Positions 62,864-64,000 of a DNA stretch of 64,000 nt are shown in pieces. Source of the stretch: Sulfuriferula plumbiphila (GTDB lineage: Bacteria; Pseudomonadota; Gammaproteobacteria; Burkholderiales; Sulfuriferulaceae); NCBI RefSeq assembly GCF_009938015.1, contig NZ_AP021884.1, positions 1,351,501 to 1,415,500 on the forward strand, given 5' to 3'. The number at the start of each line of letters is the position of its first letter. The first letter of the stretch is position 1. A program made the translations under genes and the position numbers. Under the pieces are notes generated by a model that saw nothing but the letters and a program-made list of their open reading frames with translations, was not told where the DNA came from and did no database searches.

Positions 62864-64000
62864 GTTTCGACTTCGACCAGACCATCCCGCGCGAAGGCAC
62901 CGCCAGCGTCAAACACGATGGTCGCACTGCGTATTTCGGCACGGCAGACGTGACCCCGTTGTGGGTGGCGGATATGGATTTCGCCGCCCCCCCGGCAGTC
63001 ACCGCAGCGCTGGTCGCGCGCGCCGCGCATCCGATCTATGGCTATACGCGCTATCCGGACAGTCTCTACGACGCGCTGATCGCCTGGATGCAGCAGCGCC
63101 ATGGCTGGTCAGTCAAGCGCGAATGGATAATCATGTGCCCCGGCGTGGTGCCGTCGCTGCACGCTGCGGTAATGGCCTTTGCCCGGGCGGGAGAGGGCGT
63201 CATCGTGCAGCCGCCGGTGTATTTCCCGTTTTTTTCCGCGGTGACCAGCAGTGCACGACGCCTCATTGAAAATCCCCTGCGCCTGACTGATGGCCGTTAC
63301 CAGATCGACTTCGGGCACCTCGAGCACTGTGCTGCCAGCGGCGCCAAACTCCTGCTGCTATGCTCGCCGCACAATCCGGTGGGGCGGGTGTGGCAGCACG
63401 ACGAACTTGTCGAGATATTGCGCATCGCGCGCCGGCACAAGCTGGTGGTGCTATCCGATGAAATTCACGCCGATCTTGTCTATCCCGGCCAGCACCACAC
63501 CGTGCTGGCCACCCTGGCGGACGAGGCCGACAGCCTGATCACCGCCGTTGCGCCCAGCAAGAGCTTCAATATTCCCGGTCTCGGGCTGTCCTGCCTCATC
63601 ATCCCCGACCCGGAACTGCGCGCCGCGACCGGCGAAGTGTTCGCCAGCCAGCATGTCAGCGCCAGCAACCCGTTCAGCATCGTCGCATTTGAAGCTGCCT
63701 ATCGTGACGGCGGCGCCTGGCTCGATGCGCTGATGGCCTATCTGCAGGGAACGCGCGATTTTGTACTCTACTATGCGCGCCAGCATCTACCCGGCATCCG
63801 GCCGATTGCGCCCGAGGGCACTTATCTTGTCTGGCTAGACTGCCGCGACATGCAGCTGAGTGACCCGGCGCTGCGTGATTTTTTTATTCACCAAGCCGGG
63901 CTGGGCATGAACCCGGGCACTGTTTTCGGCACGGGTGGCAGCGGTTTCATGCGCCTGAATCTGGCCTCGCCACGGCACATTATTGCTGCCGCACTGGCAC
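62860..64000 (+). CDS. MalY/PatB-type PLP-dependent C-S lyase, possible OvoB (partial)
   Basis: A GTG-started frame with 380 codons in the window and no stop before the right edge. It is a fold-type I aminotransferase of the MalY/PatB group: PLWVADMDFAAPPAV near residue 29, HPIYGYTRYP, LLLLCSPHNPVGRVW near 165, VVLSDEIHADLVYPG near 193 and APSKSFNIPGLG with the PLP lysine near 228. Its start overlaps the ovoA stop. The ovothiol pathway needs a PLP sulfoxide lyase, OvoB, to cleave the histidylcysteine sulfoxide, so this gene is the natural candidate. A general cystathionine beta-lyase is the alternative. Confidence 0.85.
   Translation, partial: MSFDFDQTIPREGTASVKHDGRTAYFGTADVTPLWVADMDFAAPPAVTAALVARAAHPIYGYTRYPDSLYDALIAWMQQRHGWSVKREWIIMCPGVVPSLHAAVMAFARAGEGVIVQPPVYFPFFSAVTSSARRLIENPLRLTDGRYQIDFGHLEHCAASGAKLLLLCSPHNPVGRVWQHDELVEILRIARRHKLVVLSDEIHADLVYPGQHHTVLATLADEADSLITAVAPSKSFNIPGLGLSCLIIPDPELRAATGEVFASQHVSASNPFSIVAFEAAYRDGGAWLDALMAYLQGTRDFVLYYARQHLPGIRPIAPEGTYLVWLDCRDMQLSDPALRDFFIHQAGLGMNPGTVFGTGGSGFMRLNLASPRHIIAAALA

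Overview
The window reads as chromosome of a betaproteobacterium, most likely of the Nitrosomonadales / Gallionellaceae-Sulfuricellaceae type. The reasons are the tpiA-secG-tRNA-Leu-nuoA..N order, a DUF2818 gene fused to the end of the nuo operon, a queG/tsaE-amidase-mutL neighbourhood, a complete MSHA pilus locus and a sulfur-handling gene set. This placement is inferred from gene content, not from a phylogeny.

Layout. 1-910: end of tpiA, secG and tRNA-Leu(GAG). 958-15861: a terminator, a sigma70-like promoter and the 14-gene nuo operon for complex I, ending in a DUF2818 membrane gene. 15968-32971: an MSHA (type IV) pilus locus, mshE-G-F-pilins-C-D-O-P-Q followed by mshI-(pilN-like)-J-K-L-M-N, with a four-helix-bundle gene inserted between mshE and mshG. 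33196-36395: a ClC antiporter, fragments of a second ClC and of a truncated globin, a ferredoxin-type reductase and a decayed EAL gene. 36452-37711: DUF488 and a uracil-DNA-glycosylase-like gene.

37852-47193 is the most interesting part. All genes are on the minus strand. A periplasmic binding protein (PhnD type), a membrane histidine kinase and an NtrC-type activator overlap or abut. They are followed by a near-perfect sigma54 promoter with an upstream palindrome. That promoter faces about twelve genes: two YeeE/YedE half-transporters, a TusA-like sulfur carrier, three tiny membrane proteins (one of 30 residues), two exported rhodaneses (one lacking both catalytic cysteines), a DsrE-like protein, two small unknown proteins and a cytochrome c. 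I read this as a sensor-controlled system for uptake and periplasmic handling of a reduced sulfur compound.

47361-64000: a flavin ferredoxin-NADP reductase, a methyltransferase, murI, queG, tsaE, an amidase, mutL, an NYN/OST-HTH protein, a SoxB-like metallophosphatase, rhlE, a yqjD/yqjE/yqjK-like stress cluster, and an ovothiol locus. In the last, ovoA is split by a frameshift and is translationally coupled to a MalY/PatB-type PLP lyase that runs off the window.

Three families of palindromic or iterated repeats lie in and between genes: inverted arrays of a GGCAAAA heptamer at 17686, 28567 and 47262; two elements ending in GGACAGGATTAACAGGATT-like arms at 9434 and 49771; and a double hairpin at 21054. 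One heptamer element lies inside mshK and appears to supply its signal peptide.
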